64,000 bases of DNA from Rhodopseudomonas faecalis (GTDB lineage: Bacteria > Pseudomonadota > Alphaproteobacteria > Rhizobiales > Xanthobacteraceae), in the NCBI RefSeq assembly GCF_003217325.1, contig NZ_QJTI01000002.1, positions 62,001 through 126,000 of the forward strand, given 5' to 3'. A model generated the notes under the pieces. It made no database searches, had not been told where the DNA came from, and saw only the letters and a list, made by a program, of their open reading frames with translations. The position numbers and the translations under genes are program-made. This document shows, piece after piece, positions 1 to 9,383 of this stretch. Each line of letters starts with the position of its first letter. The stretch's first letter is position 1.

Positions 1-169
1 GTCAGCCGAACGGGCACTTCCCGGTTCCGCGGATTCGCTGCCACATTTTCGGTGTCTTGGTGAGGCAACTATCGCGTGTGGCTACGTTGCACCTGCGGCG
101 CGTCAGCCTATCAGACGCGACGGATCACTGCCCCGATCGCTACGGACGGCGAGGCCAAATCTGGCGCCG

Positions 170-1747
170 TTAATTGACCTGGCGATCCTTGCCGACCCAA
201 TAGGGCGCGCGTAGTTCGCGGCGCAGGATCTTGCCGGAGCCATTGCGCGGTAGTTCCGGCAAGAAGTCGATCGAGCGCGGCGTCTTGAACTTGGCGATGC
301 GCTGATGCGCGAATGCGATCAGATCATGCGCGCTCAGTTCGCGGCCGGGTTTCAGCACCACCATGGCCTTGACCGTTTCGCCCCACAGATCGTCGGGAAT
401 GCCGATCACCGCGGCCTCGGCGACGTCGGGGTGGTCGCACAACGCGCTCTCCACTTCGGCCGGATAGATGTTCTCGCCGCCGGAAATGATCATGTCCTTG
501 ATGCGGTCGTGAATGTACAGAAAGCCGTCTTCATCGAGATAGCCGGCATCGCCGGTGCGCAGCCAATTGTCGCCATCGATGGCGCGCGCGGTCGCCTCCG
601 GCAGGTTCCAATAGCCGATCATGTTCGACGCCGAGCGGGTGGCAATCTCGCCGATCATGCGCGGCGGCAGCCGGTTGCCGTCCGGGTCGAGGATAGCCAG
701 TTCGACGCCGGGCAGCGCCTTGCCGGCCGAGCGGATCTTTTCGGACTCGACGTCGTGGTCTTCCGGCGCCAGCGCCACGATGGTGCCGGTGGTTTCTGTC
801 ATGCCGTACATCTGCACGAAACCGCATTTGAAGACGTTGATGCACTCCTTGAGCAGCGCCGCCGGGATCGGCGAGGCGCCATACATCATGTAGCGCAGCC
901 GCGAAAAATCCATCTGCCTTGTGCGCGGCTGCCGCACCACGAACTGCATCGCCGCCGGCACCATGAACAGTTTGGTGATGCCGTGCTGCTCGAACAGATC
1001 GAGCACCTTGTGCGGCTCGAATTCACGCGCGATCACGCCGCGCGCGCCGTGGAACACGCCGAGCACGCCCCAGCCCGAGCCGCCGATATGGAAGATCGGC
1101 ATCGCCACCAGCGAGACGTCGTCGCTGCTCCAGCGATACCACTCCGGCGGTTCGGTGCCGTTGGCGCGCACCAACGCCAGCAGATTGCCGTGGCTCAGCA
1201 TCGCGCCCTTGGGATGGCCGGTGGTGCCGGAGGTGTAGAGCTGGATCGCGACCGCGCTTTCCTGCAGCGCGATGCCGGGATCGCTGCTTGGCTGAGCGTT
1301 GCGCCAGGCCGTGTAGTCCGGCCAGTCCGGCGCGTCGCCCTCGGTGGTGATGATGGTGCTGACACTGGTGAATTGATCGCGCAGCCGCCGCGCCTCGTCG
1401 ACATAGCCGTGGCCGACAAACAGCAGCACCGCTTTGCAGTCGTTGACGATATACACAACCTCCGGGTCGGCCAGCCGCCAATTGATCGGCGTCATCACCA
1501 CGCCGGCTTTGGTGGCGCCGAGCAACAGCTCGAAATAGGCGTCGCTGTTCTTACCGAGATAGGCGATGCGCTGCCCCGGCTTTAGCCCGGTGGCGATCAA
1601 AGCGTGCGCGACCTGGTTGGTATGGCGGTCGAGCGCGGCGAACGAGGTGCAGCGCCCCTCAAACTCGAATGCGATCTGATCACCGCGCGCCTTGGCCTGC
1701 AGGCGCACGACATCGGCCAGTGTGGCCGCTTCCCTCGGGCCATACAT
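170..1747 (-). CDS. Acyl-CoA synthetase (AMP-forming, ANL superfamily)
   Basis: Activates a carboxylic acid, probably a fatty or aromatic acid, to its CoA thioester with ATP. About 525 residues, the usual family length. Visible motifs are the P-loop YTSGTTGHPKG near residue 170, MYGMTETTG in the middle, the hinge region RTGDAGYLDEDGF followed by DRIKDMIISGGENIYP near residues 400-430, and the C-terminal catalytic lysine in NGSGKILRREL. I chose the ATG preceded by GGGAG six bases upstream; a GTG four codons further up is possible. Substrate cannot be read from sequence. The neighbouring SDR and enoyl-CoA hydratase suggest a small acyl-CoA degradation cluster. Confidence 0.93.
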   Translation of the reverse strand: MYGPREAATLADVVRLQAKARGDQIAFEFEGRCTSFAALDRHTNQVAHALIATGLKPGQRIAYLGKNSDAYFELLLGATKAGVVMTPINWRLADPEVVYIVNDCKAVLLFVGHGYVDEARRLRDQFTSVSTIITTEGDAPDWPDYTAWRNAQPSSDPGIALQESAVAIQLYTSGTTGHPKGAMLSHGNLLALVRANGTEPPEWYRWSSDDVSLVAMPIFHIGGSGWGVLGVFHGARGVIAREFEPHKVLDLFEQHGITKLFMVPAAMQFVVRQPRTRQMDFSRLRYMMYGASPIPAALLKECINVFKCGFVQMYGMTETTGTIVALAPEDHDVESEKIRSAGKALPGVELAILDPDGNRLPPRMIGEIATRSASNMIGYWNLPEATARAIDGDNWLRTGDAGYLDEDGFLYIHDRIKDMIISGGENIYPAEVESALCDHPDVAEAAVIGIPDDLWGETVKAMVVLKPGRELSAHDLIAFAHQRIAKFKTPRSIDFLPELPRNGSGKILRRELRAPYWVGKDRQVN

Positions 1748-1988
1748 GTTCGCTCCCACAATGGTGATTGTTAGTTATTGTTGGCGATCAGACTGCCGCG
1801 CTTTGCCAGCGAATACAAGCGCGGGCATGACGAACACCATCTAAGGACAATAGTTTGTCGGTTGCCGCGCTGCATTGTTAGCAGGTGCAGCACGCGGGCC
1901 GGGTGTTCGGCCGTGCTGCGCGCCGCCCTCTCCGCCAGGGCGCGGGGGAGAGGGAGGGCGCGTCATGATCGCCTTTCCGGAAGGATCT
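1748..1988. other. Intergenic spacer with a G-rich/C-rich inverted stretch
   Basis: No gene is recognised between the SDR stop and the acyl-CoA synthetase start. Around 1920-1965 a CCCTCTCC segment is answered by GGGGGAGAGGGAGGG, giving an imperfect stem that could slow or end transcription of the SDR gene. Inference only; there is no T-tract. Confidence 0.3.
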
Positions 1989-2861
1989 TTAGTCGCGCTG
2001 GGCGCGGTCCTTGTTGTTCTGGGCGCGGATCGTTTCGCGCGCCATGCGCCAGTCGTCGTCGCTCCATTCGCGCAGCTGATAGAAATTGCCGCCGGTCGCC
2101 AGCGCCTGCGCGCCGTCCATGGCGATGGTTTCGCCATTGATCCAGTCGCAGCCGCCCGAGATCAGAAACACCGCGAGGTTCTGCAATTCCTCCATGGTGC
2201 CGACCCGGCCCATCGGATTGAATTTGATGGTTTGCGCGCCGGCCTCGTCGCCCGGCTTGATGCGCTTGCTCATGCCTTCGGTGGGAATTTCGCCGGGCGC
2301 AATCGTGTTGAGGCGGATGCCGTAGCGGCCCCATTCGGCGGCCAGCGACATGGTCATGGCGTGCACCGCGGCCTTGCTCATCGCGGAGGGCACCACATAG
2401 GGGCTGCCATTGCGGACCCAGGTGGTGGTGATCGACACCACATTGCCGCGATGGCCGCCGGCGATCCAGCGCTTGCCGACCGCGTGCGTGACGTAGAACG
2501 TGCCGTGCATCACGATGTTGGCGACGGCATCGAAACCGCGCGGGCTCAGTTCCTCTGTCCGTGAGATGAAATTTCCAGCCGCGTTGTTGATCAAATCAGT
2601 GAGCGGGCCGTCGTCAAAGATGGTCTCGATCATCTGATCGACGGCGCCGGCGTCGCGGATATCGACGCCATAGGTCGCGACCCGGCCGCCATAGCTATCC
2701 ATCAGTTCGGTCGCGGTATCGTCGCACACGCCCTTGCGGCGGCCGCAAATATGCACTTCGGCGCCGAGGCTCAGGAATTTGGCGGCCATCGATTTGCCGA
2801 GCCCGGTACCACCTCCGGTCACCAGGATGCGTCGGCCGGCGAGAAGCTGATCTTGGAACAT
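1989..2861 (-). CDS. SDR oxidoreductase, 2,4-dienoyl-CoA reductase-like
   Basis: NAD(P)-dependent short-chain dehydrogenase of 290 residues. The Rossmann motif TGGGTGLGKS is at residues 15-24 and NNAAGN near residue 90. The usual YxxxK active site is replaced by SAMSK in the stretch VVPSAMSKAAV, followed by AAEWGRYGIRLN and PGEIPTEG; this Ser variant is typical of the 2,4-dienoyl-CoA reductase (DECR) branch, which reduces dienoyl-CoA intermediates of unsaturated fatty acid oxidation. It lies upstream of the acyl-CoA synthetase on the same strand and is divergent from the enoyl-CoA hydratase, so an acyl-CoA oxidation role is consistent. The exact substrate is inferred. Confidence 0.88.
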   Translation of the reverse strand: MFQDQLLAGRRILVTGGGTGLGKSMAAKFLSLGAEVHICGRRKGVCDDTATELMDSYGGRVATYGVDIRDAGAVDQMIETIFDDGPLTDLINNAAGNFISRTEELSPRGFDAVANIVMHGTFYVTHAVGKRWIAGGHRGNVVSITTTWVRNGSPYVVPSAMSKAAVHAMTMSLAAEWGRYGIRLNTIAPGEIPTEGMSKRIKPGDEAGAQTIKFNPMGRVGTMEELQNLAVFLISGGCDWINGETIAMDGAQALATGGNFYQLREWSDDDWRMARETIRAQNNKDRAQRD

Positions 2862-2895
2862 GATGATCCCCGCAACAGTGATGTGCTAGCTGCGT

Positions 2896-2917
2896 TAATT
2901 AGGCGATTGACTAATTA
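2896..2917. promoter_or_regulatory. Inverted repeat in divergent promoter region (candidate operator)
   Basis: TAATTAG and CTAATTA form a perfect 7-bp inverted repeat separated by 8 bp, in the 112-bp gap between the divergent SDR and enoyl-CoA hydratase genes. The AT-rich arms stand out in this GC-rich window. A dimeric regulator site controlling both genes is plausible; no regulator gene is adjacent. Confidence 0.45.
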
Positions 2918-2973
2918 TCGACAACGCTTTTCTGTACGGCGCGACAAACTGGTTGGGCAGGAGACGGTCAGCG

Positions 2974-3786
2974 ATGAACGACAGGGTTGCAGTGACGATC
3001 ACCGAGGGCGTGGCCGATGTGCGGCTGACGCGCGCCGACAAGATGAACGCGCTCGATCCGGCGATGTTTGAAGCGCTGCTGGCAACGCTCGATCGGCTGC
3101 ACAGCGAGAAGGGGCTGCGCGCGGTGGTGCTGTCCGGCGAGGGCAAGGCGTTTTGCGCGGGCCTCGACATGGCGCAGTTCGCGGCGCTGAGTTCCTCGAG
3201 CAGCACCGGCCTGCTCGCGGAAGCGGCGCGCGATCTTGCCAAACGCACGCACGGCCAGGCCAATGCGCCGCAGCAGGTGGTGTGGGGCTGGCGGCAGCTG
3301 CCGGTGCCGGTGATCGCCGCGGTGCATGGCGTCGCCTATGGCGGCGGCTTCCAGCTCGCGCTCGGCGCCGATATTCGGGTGCTGGCGCCGGATGCGCGCA
3401 TGTCGATCATGGAAATCAAATGGGGGCTGGTGCCGGACATGGCCGGCACGCCGATTTTGGCGACGCTGCTGCGCGACGATATTCTGCGCGACCTGATCTA
3501 CACCGGCCGCGTGATCTCGGCGGAGGAAGCGCGCAGCTATGGCCTGGTGACCCGGATCGCGGAGGACCCGCTCGCCGCGGCGCTGGAATTGGCGCGCGAG
3601 ATCGCCGGCAAGAGCCCGGATGCGATCCGCGCCGCCAAGCGCATGATCAACAAGCTATCGGTTGATCCCGGTCCGGCGCTGCTCGCCGAAAGCATCGAGC
3701 AGCAGAAGCTGATCGGCTCGAAGAACCAGATGGAGGCGGTGTTTGCCAATCTGCAAAAGCGGCCGCCGCGCTTCGCCGACGTGTAG
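2974..3786 (+). CDS. Enoyl-CoA hydratase/crotonase family protein
   Basis: Crotonase-fold enzyme of 270 residues acting on acyl-CoA thioesters, most simply by hydrating enoyl-CoA. Oxyanion-hole segments are visible as GKAFCAGLDMAQF near residue 65 and HGVAYGGGFQLALGADIR near residue 115. In the second half EIKWGLVPDMAG carries one acidic residue where classical hydratases have a catalytic glutamate, so specificity is uncertain. The ATG is preceded by AGGAG about ten bases upstream; a TTG seven codons earlier is less likely. It is divergent from the dienoyl-CoA-reductase-like SDR and probably acts in the same catabolic route. Confidence 0.9.
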   Translation: MNDRVAVTITEGVADVRLTRADKMNALDPAMFEALLATLDRLHSEKGLRAVVLSGEGKAFCAGLDMAQFAALSSSSSTGLLAEAARDLAKRTHGQANAPQQVVWGWRQLPVPVIAAVHGVAYGGGFQLALGADIRVLAPDARMSIMEIKWGLVPDMAGTPILATLLRDDILRDLIYTGRVISAEEARSYGLVTRIAEDPLAAALELAREIAGKSPDAIRAAKRMINKLSVDPGPALLAESIEQQKLIGSKNQMEAVFANLQKRPPRFADV

Positions 3787-3819
3787 TTGCGCGACCATCT
3801 GCGTCGATCGCTGCTTGGA

Positions 3820-4698
3820 TCAGCAGCCGAGCTGAGCCAGCAGCGCCTTTGCCGCCTGGCTCGGGCTGCGCTCCTTGTGGCGCAGCACCGAAAATGAGCG
3901 CCGCGGCAGCTCGAAATCGACGCGGTGCAACGTGCCGGCCGCCAGCGACGAGGCGGCCACCAGCTCGGAAATCGCGGTGGCGCAGTCCGAGCTTTCCACC
4001 GCGGCGCGCACCGCTTCGTTGGACGGCAGTTCCAGCGCGATCCGCAATTCCGATGGTTTGATGCCGGCCTTGCGCAGGCCGCGCTCGAACATCGCGCGCG
4101 TACCCGAGCCCGGTTCGCGCAGCACCCAGCAGCTCGCTTTCAGCCGGCTGGCGGCGATGGTCTTTTGCCCGGCCCAGGGATGGCGCGAGCCGACCACGAT
4201 CACCAGCCGGTCCTCGTCGATCCGCCGCACCGCCAGCGTCGGGTCATCAATGTCATCCTCGACAAAGCCGAGTTCGGCGCGGCCCTCGTGCACCGCCTGC
4301 GCCGCCTGGGTAGTGTTGACGATCTCGAGCTGCAGCGTGATGTGCGGATGGGCGGCGCGAAAGGCTTGTAGCCGCGGCGGCAGCCAGTAGTTGGCGACGG
4401 TCTGGCTCGCCGCCAGCGTCACGCTACCGCGTTTCAGCCCGGCGAGCTCATCAAGCACCTGCACGGCGGCATCGGCACGGGCCAACACGGCCCGCGCCTC
4501 GCGCAGAAACTGCTGGCCGGTGGAGGTCAGCACGATGCCGCGGCCGACGCGGTCGAACAGCCGCACGTCATAGCGCCGCTCCAAAGCCGCGATCGCCGCG
4601 CTCACCGCCGATTGCGTCAGATGCAATTCGGCAGCGGCGCGGGTGACATGCTGGTGGCCTGCGACCGCGATGAAGATACGTAGCTGTTCGAGAGTCAT
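3820..4698 (-). CDS. LysR-family transcriptional regulator
   Basis: 292 residues, the standard LTTR length. The N-terminal winged helix-turn-helix is clear (MTLEQLRIFIAVA, then RAAAELHLTQSAVSAAIAALE), followed by the two-subdomain effector-binding region with the typical ALPxx-type ending ELPRRSFSVLRHKERSPS. The gene starts four bases after the stop of the yeiH-type exporter, so the two are co-transcribed with the exporter first. In other bacteria a LysR regulator (YeiE in E. coli) also neighbours yeiH, which supports regulation of the exporter, perhaps by a sulfur compound. The effector is unknown. Confidence 0.92.
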   Translation of the reverse strand: MTLEQLRIFIAVAGHQHVTRAAAELHLTQSAVSAAIAALERRYDVRLFDRVGRGIVLTSTGQQFLREARAVLARADAAVQVLDELAGLKRGSVTLAASQTVANYWLPPRLQAFRAAHPHITLQLEIVNTTQAAQAVHEGRAELGFVEDDIDDPTLAVRRIDEDRLVIVVGSRHPWAGQKTIAASRLKASCWVLREPGSGTRAMFERGLRKAGIKPSELRIALELPSNEAVRAAVESSDCATAISELVAASSLAAGTLHRVDFELPRRSFSVLRHKERSPSQAAKALLAQLGC

Positions 4699-4702
4699 GG
4701 GA

Positions 4703-5785
4703 TCATCCAGTGAGCTTGATCAGCGCCAGGCTGAACGTGGCGATGAAGGTTGTGGCGAGCGCGCCGAGCAGCGCCGGCCGAAACCCTTCGGCGGCCAGCC
4801 TTCGCAGATCGGTGTCGAGCCCCATGGCGGCCAGCGCCGTCGCCAGCAAAAAGCTGGTCAACAGCGCGAGCTGGTGTTGGAGGGACGCGGGGATCTCGAC
4901 CACGCTGCCCAGCACGATCATGGCGATGAAGCCGAACACGAACCATGGCAGCGGCGGGCGCGGCGCGGCCTGTTCGGCGGCGCTGCGGCGCGCGATCACG
5001 CCGAGCGCCAGTACCATTGGCGCGAGCAGCATCACCCGGGCCAGCTTGGCGATGGTGGCCGCTTCGCCGGCGCGCGAGCCGTTTTGATAGCCGGCGGCCA
5101 CCGCTTGCGCGACCTCGTGGATCGAGGCGCCGGCCCACAGCCCGTAAGAGGGCACATCGAGGCCGACCACGGTCGGCAGCAGCGGGTACAGCAGCATCAG
5201 CAGCGAACCGAACACCGTGACGCAGGCCACCGCATAGGCGGCATCCTCGTCCGGCGCGCGGGTCACGGTGTTGGTGGCCATCACCGCAGACGCGCCGCAG
5301 ATCGAGGTGCCGGCCGCGATCAATTGGCAGAGCTTGCGATCGACGCCGAGCCGCCGTCCGGCCCAGGTGGTGAACAGGAAGGTAGCGAGCAGGGTGGCCG
5401 CGATGATCGCAAGGCCGCGGCCGCCGACTGCGATCAGTTGCGCGGCGGTGAGCTGCAGCCCAAGCAGCACGATCGCGAGCCGCAGCAGCCGTTTGATGCT
5501 GAAAGCGATGCCCGGCCTGGCCCAGGGCATGGCGCCCGCGGTATTGCGCAGCACGATGCCGATCAGCATCGCCAGCATCATCGGGCTGAGCGCGGCGAGC
5601 CATGGCGTCTGCACCAAAGCGACCGCAGCGGCGGCAATGGCGACGGTGAGCAGCAGGCCGCGCCACAGCCCGGCCGGAGCGGGATCAGCGGCCGCGACGC
5701 TGGTTGCGCTGCTTTGGGCGGCGTCGCTGCTGAAACGGGGGGCGTGCGGTTGCGGTGCATCGACGGGCGGTAAAGTGATTGACAT
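4703..5785 (-). CDS. YeiH-family putative sulfate exporter
   Basis: Polytopic inner-membrane protein of 360 residues in the UPF0324/YeiH family (Cons_hypoth698). About ten hydrophobic segments are visible after a polar first 35 residues, and the family signature [14 protein letters not shown] occurs near residue 175, with [13 protein letters not shown] just after it. The family is annotated as putative sulfate or sulfonate-derived anion exporters on weak experimental ground. It is the first gene of a pair with the LysR regulator. Upstream sequence is AT-richer than its surroundings and could hold the LysR site. Confidence 0.88.
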   Translation of the reverse strand: MSITLPPVDAPQPHAPRFSSDAAQSSATSVAAADPAPAGLWRGLLLTVAIAAAAVALVQTPWLAALSPMMLAMLIGIVLRNTAGAMPWARPGIAFSIKRLLRLAIVLLGLQLTAAQLIAVGGRGLAIIAATLLATFLFTTWAGRRLGVDRKLCQLIAAGTSICGASAVMATNTVTRAPDEDAAYAVACVTVFGSLLMLLYPLLPTVVGLDVPSYGLWAGASIHEVAQAVAAGYQNGSRAGEAATIAKLARVMLLAPMVLALGVIARRSAAEQAAPRPPLPWFVFGFIAMIVLGSVVEIPASLQHQLALLTSFLLATALAAMGLDTDLRRLAAEGFRPALLGALATTFIATFSLALIKLTG

Positions 5786-5859
5786 GACGGAAATCCTCCG
5801 TGGTTTTGCTCACCATCGGGATTTTCGTTCCATCAATCCAACAGATTATATCGCTTCAA

Positions 5860-8763
5860 TCAATCGGATCTATTGATGATAAGTGTTGGGCGGGGGCGCG
5901 TGCGGGGCTTGTCGCGGCTCGGCAAGGTGAACTCGTCGCACTTCGCGATCGGGGGCGGCGCGGCTGCACTGGAGCTGGTGCGCTCCAGCGCGGCGCGCAC
6001 CATGTGGGCCAGTTCGGATTTGCGATAGGGCTTTTGCAGCAGCAGCACGCCGCTATCGAGCCGGCCGTGATGAATGATGGCGTTTTCGGAATAGCCCGAC
6101 GTGAACAGCACTTTCAGGTCCGGGCGCCGTTCGCGCACCGCTTCGGCAAGCTGCCGGCCGTTGATGCCGCCGGGCATGATCACGTCGGTAAACAGCAGGT
6201 CGAACTCGGCGCCGCCATCGACGATCGCCAACGCGGCGGCGCCGTTGTTGGCGGTCAGCGCGCGATAGCCGAGCGCGGTGAGCTGCGCCACCACGAAGCG
6301 CCGCACCATGGCATCGTCTTCCACCACCAAAATGGTCTCGGTGCCGCCTTCGACCGGCTCTGCGGCGCTCAGTTCTTCGGCCTTGGCGGAGGCGCGCGGC
6401 AGATAGAGCTTGATGCTGGTGCCGTGGCCTTCCTCGCTATAGACCTTGATGTGGCCGTTCGACTGCTTGATGAAGCCATACACCATGCTCAGCCCGAGCC
6501 CGGTGCCGCGGCCGACTTCCTTGGTGGTGAAGAACGGTTCGAACACCTTGTCCTGCACCGCCGCGGGAATGCCATTGCCGGTGTCGCTGACCGCGATCAT
6601 CACATAGGCGCCGGGGAGCACGCCGGGATTGTTCTGCGCATAGACCTCGTCAAGCACCACATTGCCGGTCTCAAAGGTCAGCTTGCCGCCATCGGGCATG
6701 GCGTCGCGGGCATTGACGGCGAGATTGAGCAGCGCTGACGACAATTGCGACAGGTCGATATGCGCCGGCTCGGTATCATTGCCGAGCATGGCTTCGATCT
6801 CGATATGCTCGCCGAGTGTGGAGCGCAGCAGCCGTGCGGTGTCGAGCACCAGGCTGTTGACGTCGATATTGCGCGGATTGAGCGGCTGGCGCCGCGCGAA
6901 GGCCAACAGGTGCTTGGTCAGTTCGGCGCCGCGGCTGGCGGCCTCGTCAATCAGCTTGGCGATCCGTTGCAGCTCCGGCCGGTCGGCGAGATTGTCGATC
7001 AGGATTTCCGCCGTGCCGGTGATCACCGTCAGCGTGTTGTTGAAATCATGGGCGACGCCGCCGGTCAGCTGTCCGACCGCGTCGAGCCGCTGCGATTGCA
7101 GCAGCAGCCGTTCGGTTTCCTTGGCGGCCGTGATGTCGCGATAGACCACCACCGCGCCGGTGACCTTGCCCTCGGCATTGCGGATCGGGTGGGCGCTGCC
7201 CATGGCGTGGATCGATTTGCCGGTGTCGCGGCGCCGGTAGATCAGTTCGTAATCATCGACCTCCTCGCCGCGCAGACTGCGGCTCGAAGGCCAGCGGTCG
7301 CGCGGCACCGGGGTGATGCCGTCGATTTCGAGAATGTCATAGGGGGCGCGCCAATAGGGATCGGTCATATCGATCGGGCCGAGCAGCCGCTGATTGGCCT
7401 GATTGGCGAATGCGACGCCGCCATCGGCGTCGATCAGCAGCACCGCTTCGGACATCACGCCCATGATGCCTTCGAAGATCTCTTTGTCGTGCTCGATAGC
7501 GGCGTTCTTCTCGCGCACCTCGCGCACCATGCGATTGAAGGCGCGGGCCAGCACGCCGATTTCGCCGCCGGCATTTTCCGGCACTTCGAGAGCCGAGCCG
7601 CCCGCAAAGCTGGTCACGGCCGCGGTCATCTGCGTCACCGGCCGGGTCAAGGTGCGGGCCAGCACGAAGGCGATCAGCATCGCACAGAGCACCGCGATCG
7701 ACCCGCCAGCCAGGCTGGAGTTGCGCAGCGCGGTCAGGGCCACCGCGACAATGGTATGCTCCGGGATGGCGGCGATCACCGCGAGCTGCCGGCCGCCGCC
7801 GAGCTGCACCGCCGACAGCGCGACGCCGAACGGCTCGCCGGTATGATTATTGATGATCTCCGGTTCAAACCGCCCGGTGCTGATCGCGTCAGCGAGCGCG
7901 GGAAAATCCTGCTGAATGCGGAATGGTGTGCCGCGGGCGAAGCCGAATTCGCGATCGGGGTTAGGGTGGATCAGGTAGTCTCCCTTGTCGTTCACCACAT
8001 AGATCGTGCTTTCTGAGCGGCTGGTATCATCGACGCGCCTGAAGGTGGTGCGCAGATCGACATGAAACACCACCAGACCCAGCAGCTGGCCATCGGCGGT
8101 CAGGATCGGTGCGGTCAATTGGATGGCGGGAACCGCCTGCGGCGCTGGTGCGCTTTGATCCTGAAGCTGCAATTCGATCGGCGCGACCAGGATCGCCCCC
8201 GGCGAGGCTTTGACCGCGCTGCGGAACGCGTCGCGCTGGTCCGGCGGCAGCCGCATCATGTCCGGGGCGATCTCGGTGGTGCCGTTGCTGCTGCGCTGCA
8301 CCCGGATCAGCTTGCGCCCGTCATCGCCAAGACCGATATCGCCAAGACCGATATCGCCAAGACCGATATCGCCAAGACCGATATCGCCAAGACCGATCAG
8401 CATGATCTGCGCGTAGTCCGGCTGGGCCTCCAGCTTGGCCGCGAACCAACGGGCCAGCCGCGCCCGCCATTGTGGCAGCGTCATGCCGCCGATGCTGTCA
8501 CCCGGTGGCGCCCGGCTGAGGGTGATGACCTCTTCGATCCCGACCGCATCGCGAAAACTCTTCAGATCAGCGCGCGCGGCGGCGATCATGTTGCCGAGCC
8601 CATGGGCCAGCGTGTCGACTTGCGCATCTAGCCGCATCAGGGCGCGCGGTATGGCGATAGCTTCGATGGCGCGATAGCTGAGATAGCCGACGGTGCCGGC
8701 GGTGGCGACGACAAGCGCCACGATCGCGATGGTCAGGCGCGTGGAAAGGCGTAATCCCTTCAC
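5860..8763 (-). CDS. Hybrid sensor histidine kinase/response regulator (Cache-HAMP-PAS-HK-REC)
   Basis: 967-residue membrane kinase. Order: TM helix at 8-30, periplasmic Cache-type sensor to about 345, TM helix near 352-372, HAMP, PAS near 430-550 (ends with VVVYRDITAAKE), HisKA with the phosphorylatable His in GGVAHDFNN near 572, HATPase with DTGNGIP and GTGLGLSMVYGF, then a C-terminal receiver with VVEDDAMVRR and the phospho-acceptor Asp in LLFTDVIMPGG near 859. The HDFNN box places it among HWE-like/cc kinase hybrids common in alphaproteobacteria. No separate response regulator is adjacent, so output partners are unknown. Residues 123-147 carry five GLGDI/GLGDD units from a 15-bp tandem repeat within the sensor domain, which is odd and probably recent. 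Confidence 0.93.
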   Translation of the reverse strand: MKGLRLSTRLTIAIVALVVATAGTVGYLSYRAIEAIAIPRALMRLDAQVDTLAHGLGNMIAAARADLKSFRDAVGIEEVITLSRAPPGDSIGGMTLPQWRARLARWFAAKLEAQPDYAQIMLIGLGDIGLGDIGLGDIGLGDIGLGDDGRKLIRVQRSSNGTTEIAPDMMRLPPDQRDAFRSAVKASPGAILVAPIELQLQDQSAPAPQAVPAIQLTAPILTADGQLLGLVVFHVDLRTTFRRVDDTSRSESTIYVVNDKGDYLIHPNPDREFGFARGTPFRIQQDFPALADAISTGRFEPEIINNHTGEPFGVALSAVQLGGGRQLAVIAAIPEHTIVAVALTALRNSSLAGGSIAVLCAMLIAFVLARTLTRPVTQMTAAVTSFAGGSALEVPENAGGEIGVLARAFNRMVREVREKNAAIEHDKEIFEGIMGVMSEAVLLIDADGGVAFANQANQRLLGPIDMTDPYWRAPYDILEIDGITPVPRDRWPSSRSLRGEEVDDYELIYRRRDTGKSIHAMGSAHPIRNAEGKVTGAVVVYRDITAAKETERLLLQSQRLDAVGQLTGGVAHDFNNTLTVITGTAEILIDNLADRPELQRIAKLIDEAASRGAELTKHLLAFARRQPLNPRNIDVNSLVLDTARLLRSTLGEHIEIEAMLGNDTEPAHIDLSQLSSALLNLAVNARDAMPDGGKLTFETGNVVLDEVYAQNNPGVLPGAYVMIAVSDTGNGIPAAVQDKVFEPFFTTKEVGRGTGLGLSMVYGFIKQSNGHIKVYSEEGHGTSIKLYLPRASAKAEELSAAEPVEGGTETILVVEDDAMVRRFVVAQLTALGYRALTANNGAAALAIVDGGAEFDLLFTDVIMPGGINGRQLAEAVRERRPDLKVLFTSGYSENAIIHHGRLDSGVLLLQKPYRKSELAHMVRAALERTSSSAAAPPPIAKCDEFTLPSRDKPRTRPRPTLIINRSD
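8321..8395. repeat. 15-bp in-frame tandem repeat inside the sensor kinase
   Basis: Five consecutive 15-bp units (consensus ATATCGCCAAGACCG on the + strand); four are identical and the first differs only in its first two bases. On the coding strand they encode GLGDI repeated, ending GLGDD. Because the period is a multiple of three, copy-number change would not shift the frame. Confidence 0.97.
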
Positions 8764-9052
8764 TCGGTACTCCCAAGGCCGAAGCGGCGGCGGGGCCGGT
8801 TGGAAGATCAGGCGGTTATGTCACAAGGCGAAGGCAAGCCACGGCCGCTGCTGCAGAAAACGGAAGTTCCGAAGGCCTGCAGCAGCGCAGGGCGCGCCCT
8901 GGCGGCCACGCCGAATCATATTATAGTGCAACTTCTGGTAGCGGGCGACGGGATTTTTGCCGAGACGACCAACAGCGCGCTGGGATGGTAAGCCGATCGT
9001 ATCCGGAAGCTGGGTGCTTCGACCAAGTTCGTCGCCGGAAGGTGCTGGTGGC
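8764..9052. other. Intergenic region with nested inverted repeat
   Basis: No gene recognised. CTGCTGCAG at 8848-8856 and CTGCAGCAG at 8877-8885 are complementary arms; between them CGGAA-G-TTCCG (8861-8871) is a second small palindrome. The nested arrangement could fold as a hairpin in either RNA strand; function unknown. Confidence 0.4.
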
Positions 9053-9310
9053 TCAGGCGCGGGCCAGCACCTGTAGCGGGTAGCCGATGATCTTGGCGGC
9101 GATGAACGCCAGCAGCATGCCGATCAACACCGCGCCGCCGCGCGTGCCCAGCATCATCCAGAGATCGGCGTCCGGGAAATACATCTCAGCAAAGTTCAGG
9201 CAGACATTGATGGCCACCACGCCGGTCACCATCAGGATGAAAAGCTGCACGCGCTGAACCGCCAGTTCAATCCGGGCCATCCGAGCTTCAAGCTGCTTTT
9301 CGAGCGACAT
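9053..9310 (-). CDS. Small membrane protein of unknown function
   Basis: 85 residues: a charged amphipathic start (MSLEKQLEARMARIELAVQRV), then two hydrophobic segments at about 24-42 and 58-76, predicting two transmembrane helices. The composition and clean start and stop support a real gene, but I recognise no family. An upstream GCAAC-N16-CGTT on the same strand resembles a stress-sigma promoter with one mismatch and is not claimed. Confidence 0.6.
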   Translation of the reverse strand: MSLEKQLEARMARIELAVQRVQLFILMVTGVVAINVCLNFAEMYFPDADLWMMLGTRGGAVLIGMLLAFIAAKIIGYPLQVLARA

Positions 9311-9383
9311 CGCGACGTCCTTTGCACCAACGGGGTGCGCTTCTTTACGTTGCCGCAGCCGAGCGCGGTTTGACGCAGAACAA

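Noticed and set aside
1-169. Possible gene end at the left edge of the window
   Set aside because: No frame with protein-like composition or recognised motif; nothing can be supported in these bases.
305-1585. 426-codon open frame opposite the acyl-CoA synthetase
   Set aside because: Same reasoning: shadow composition, no start signal, and the minus-strand gene has a complete set of adenylate-forming motifs.
2953-2973. TTG start seven codons upstream for the enoyl-CoA hydratase
   Set aside because: The extra residues (MGRRRSA) are not family-like and would cover the AGGAG ribosome site.
9311-9353. EcfG-type promoter for the small membrane protein gene
   Set aside because: On the minus strand the sequence is GCAAC-N16-CGTT, with a mismatch in the most conserved part of the minus-35 element.
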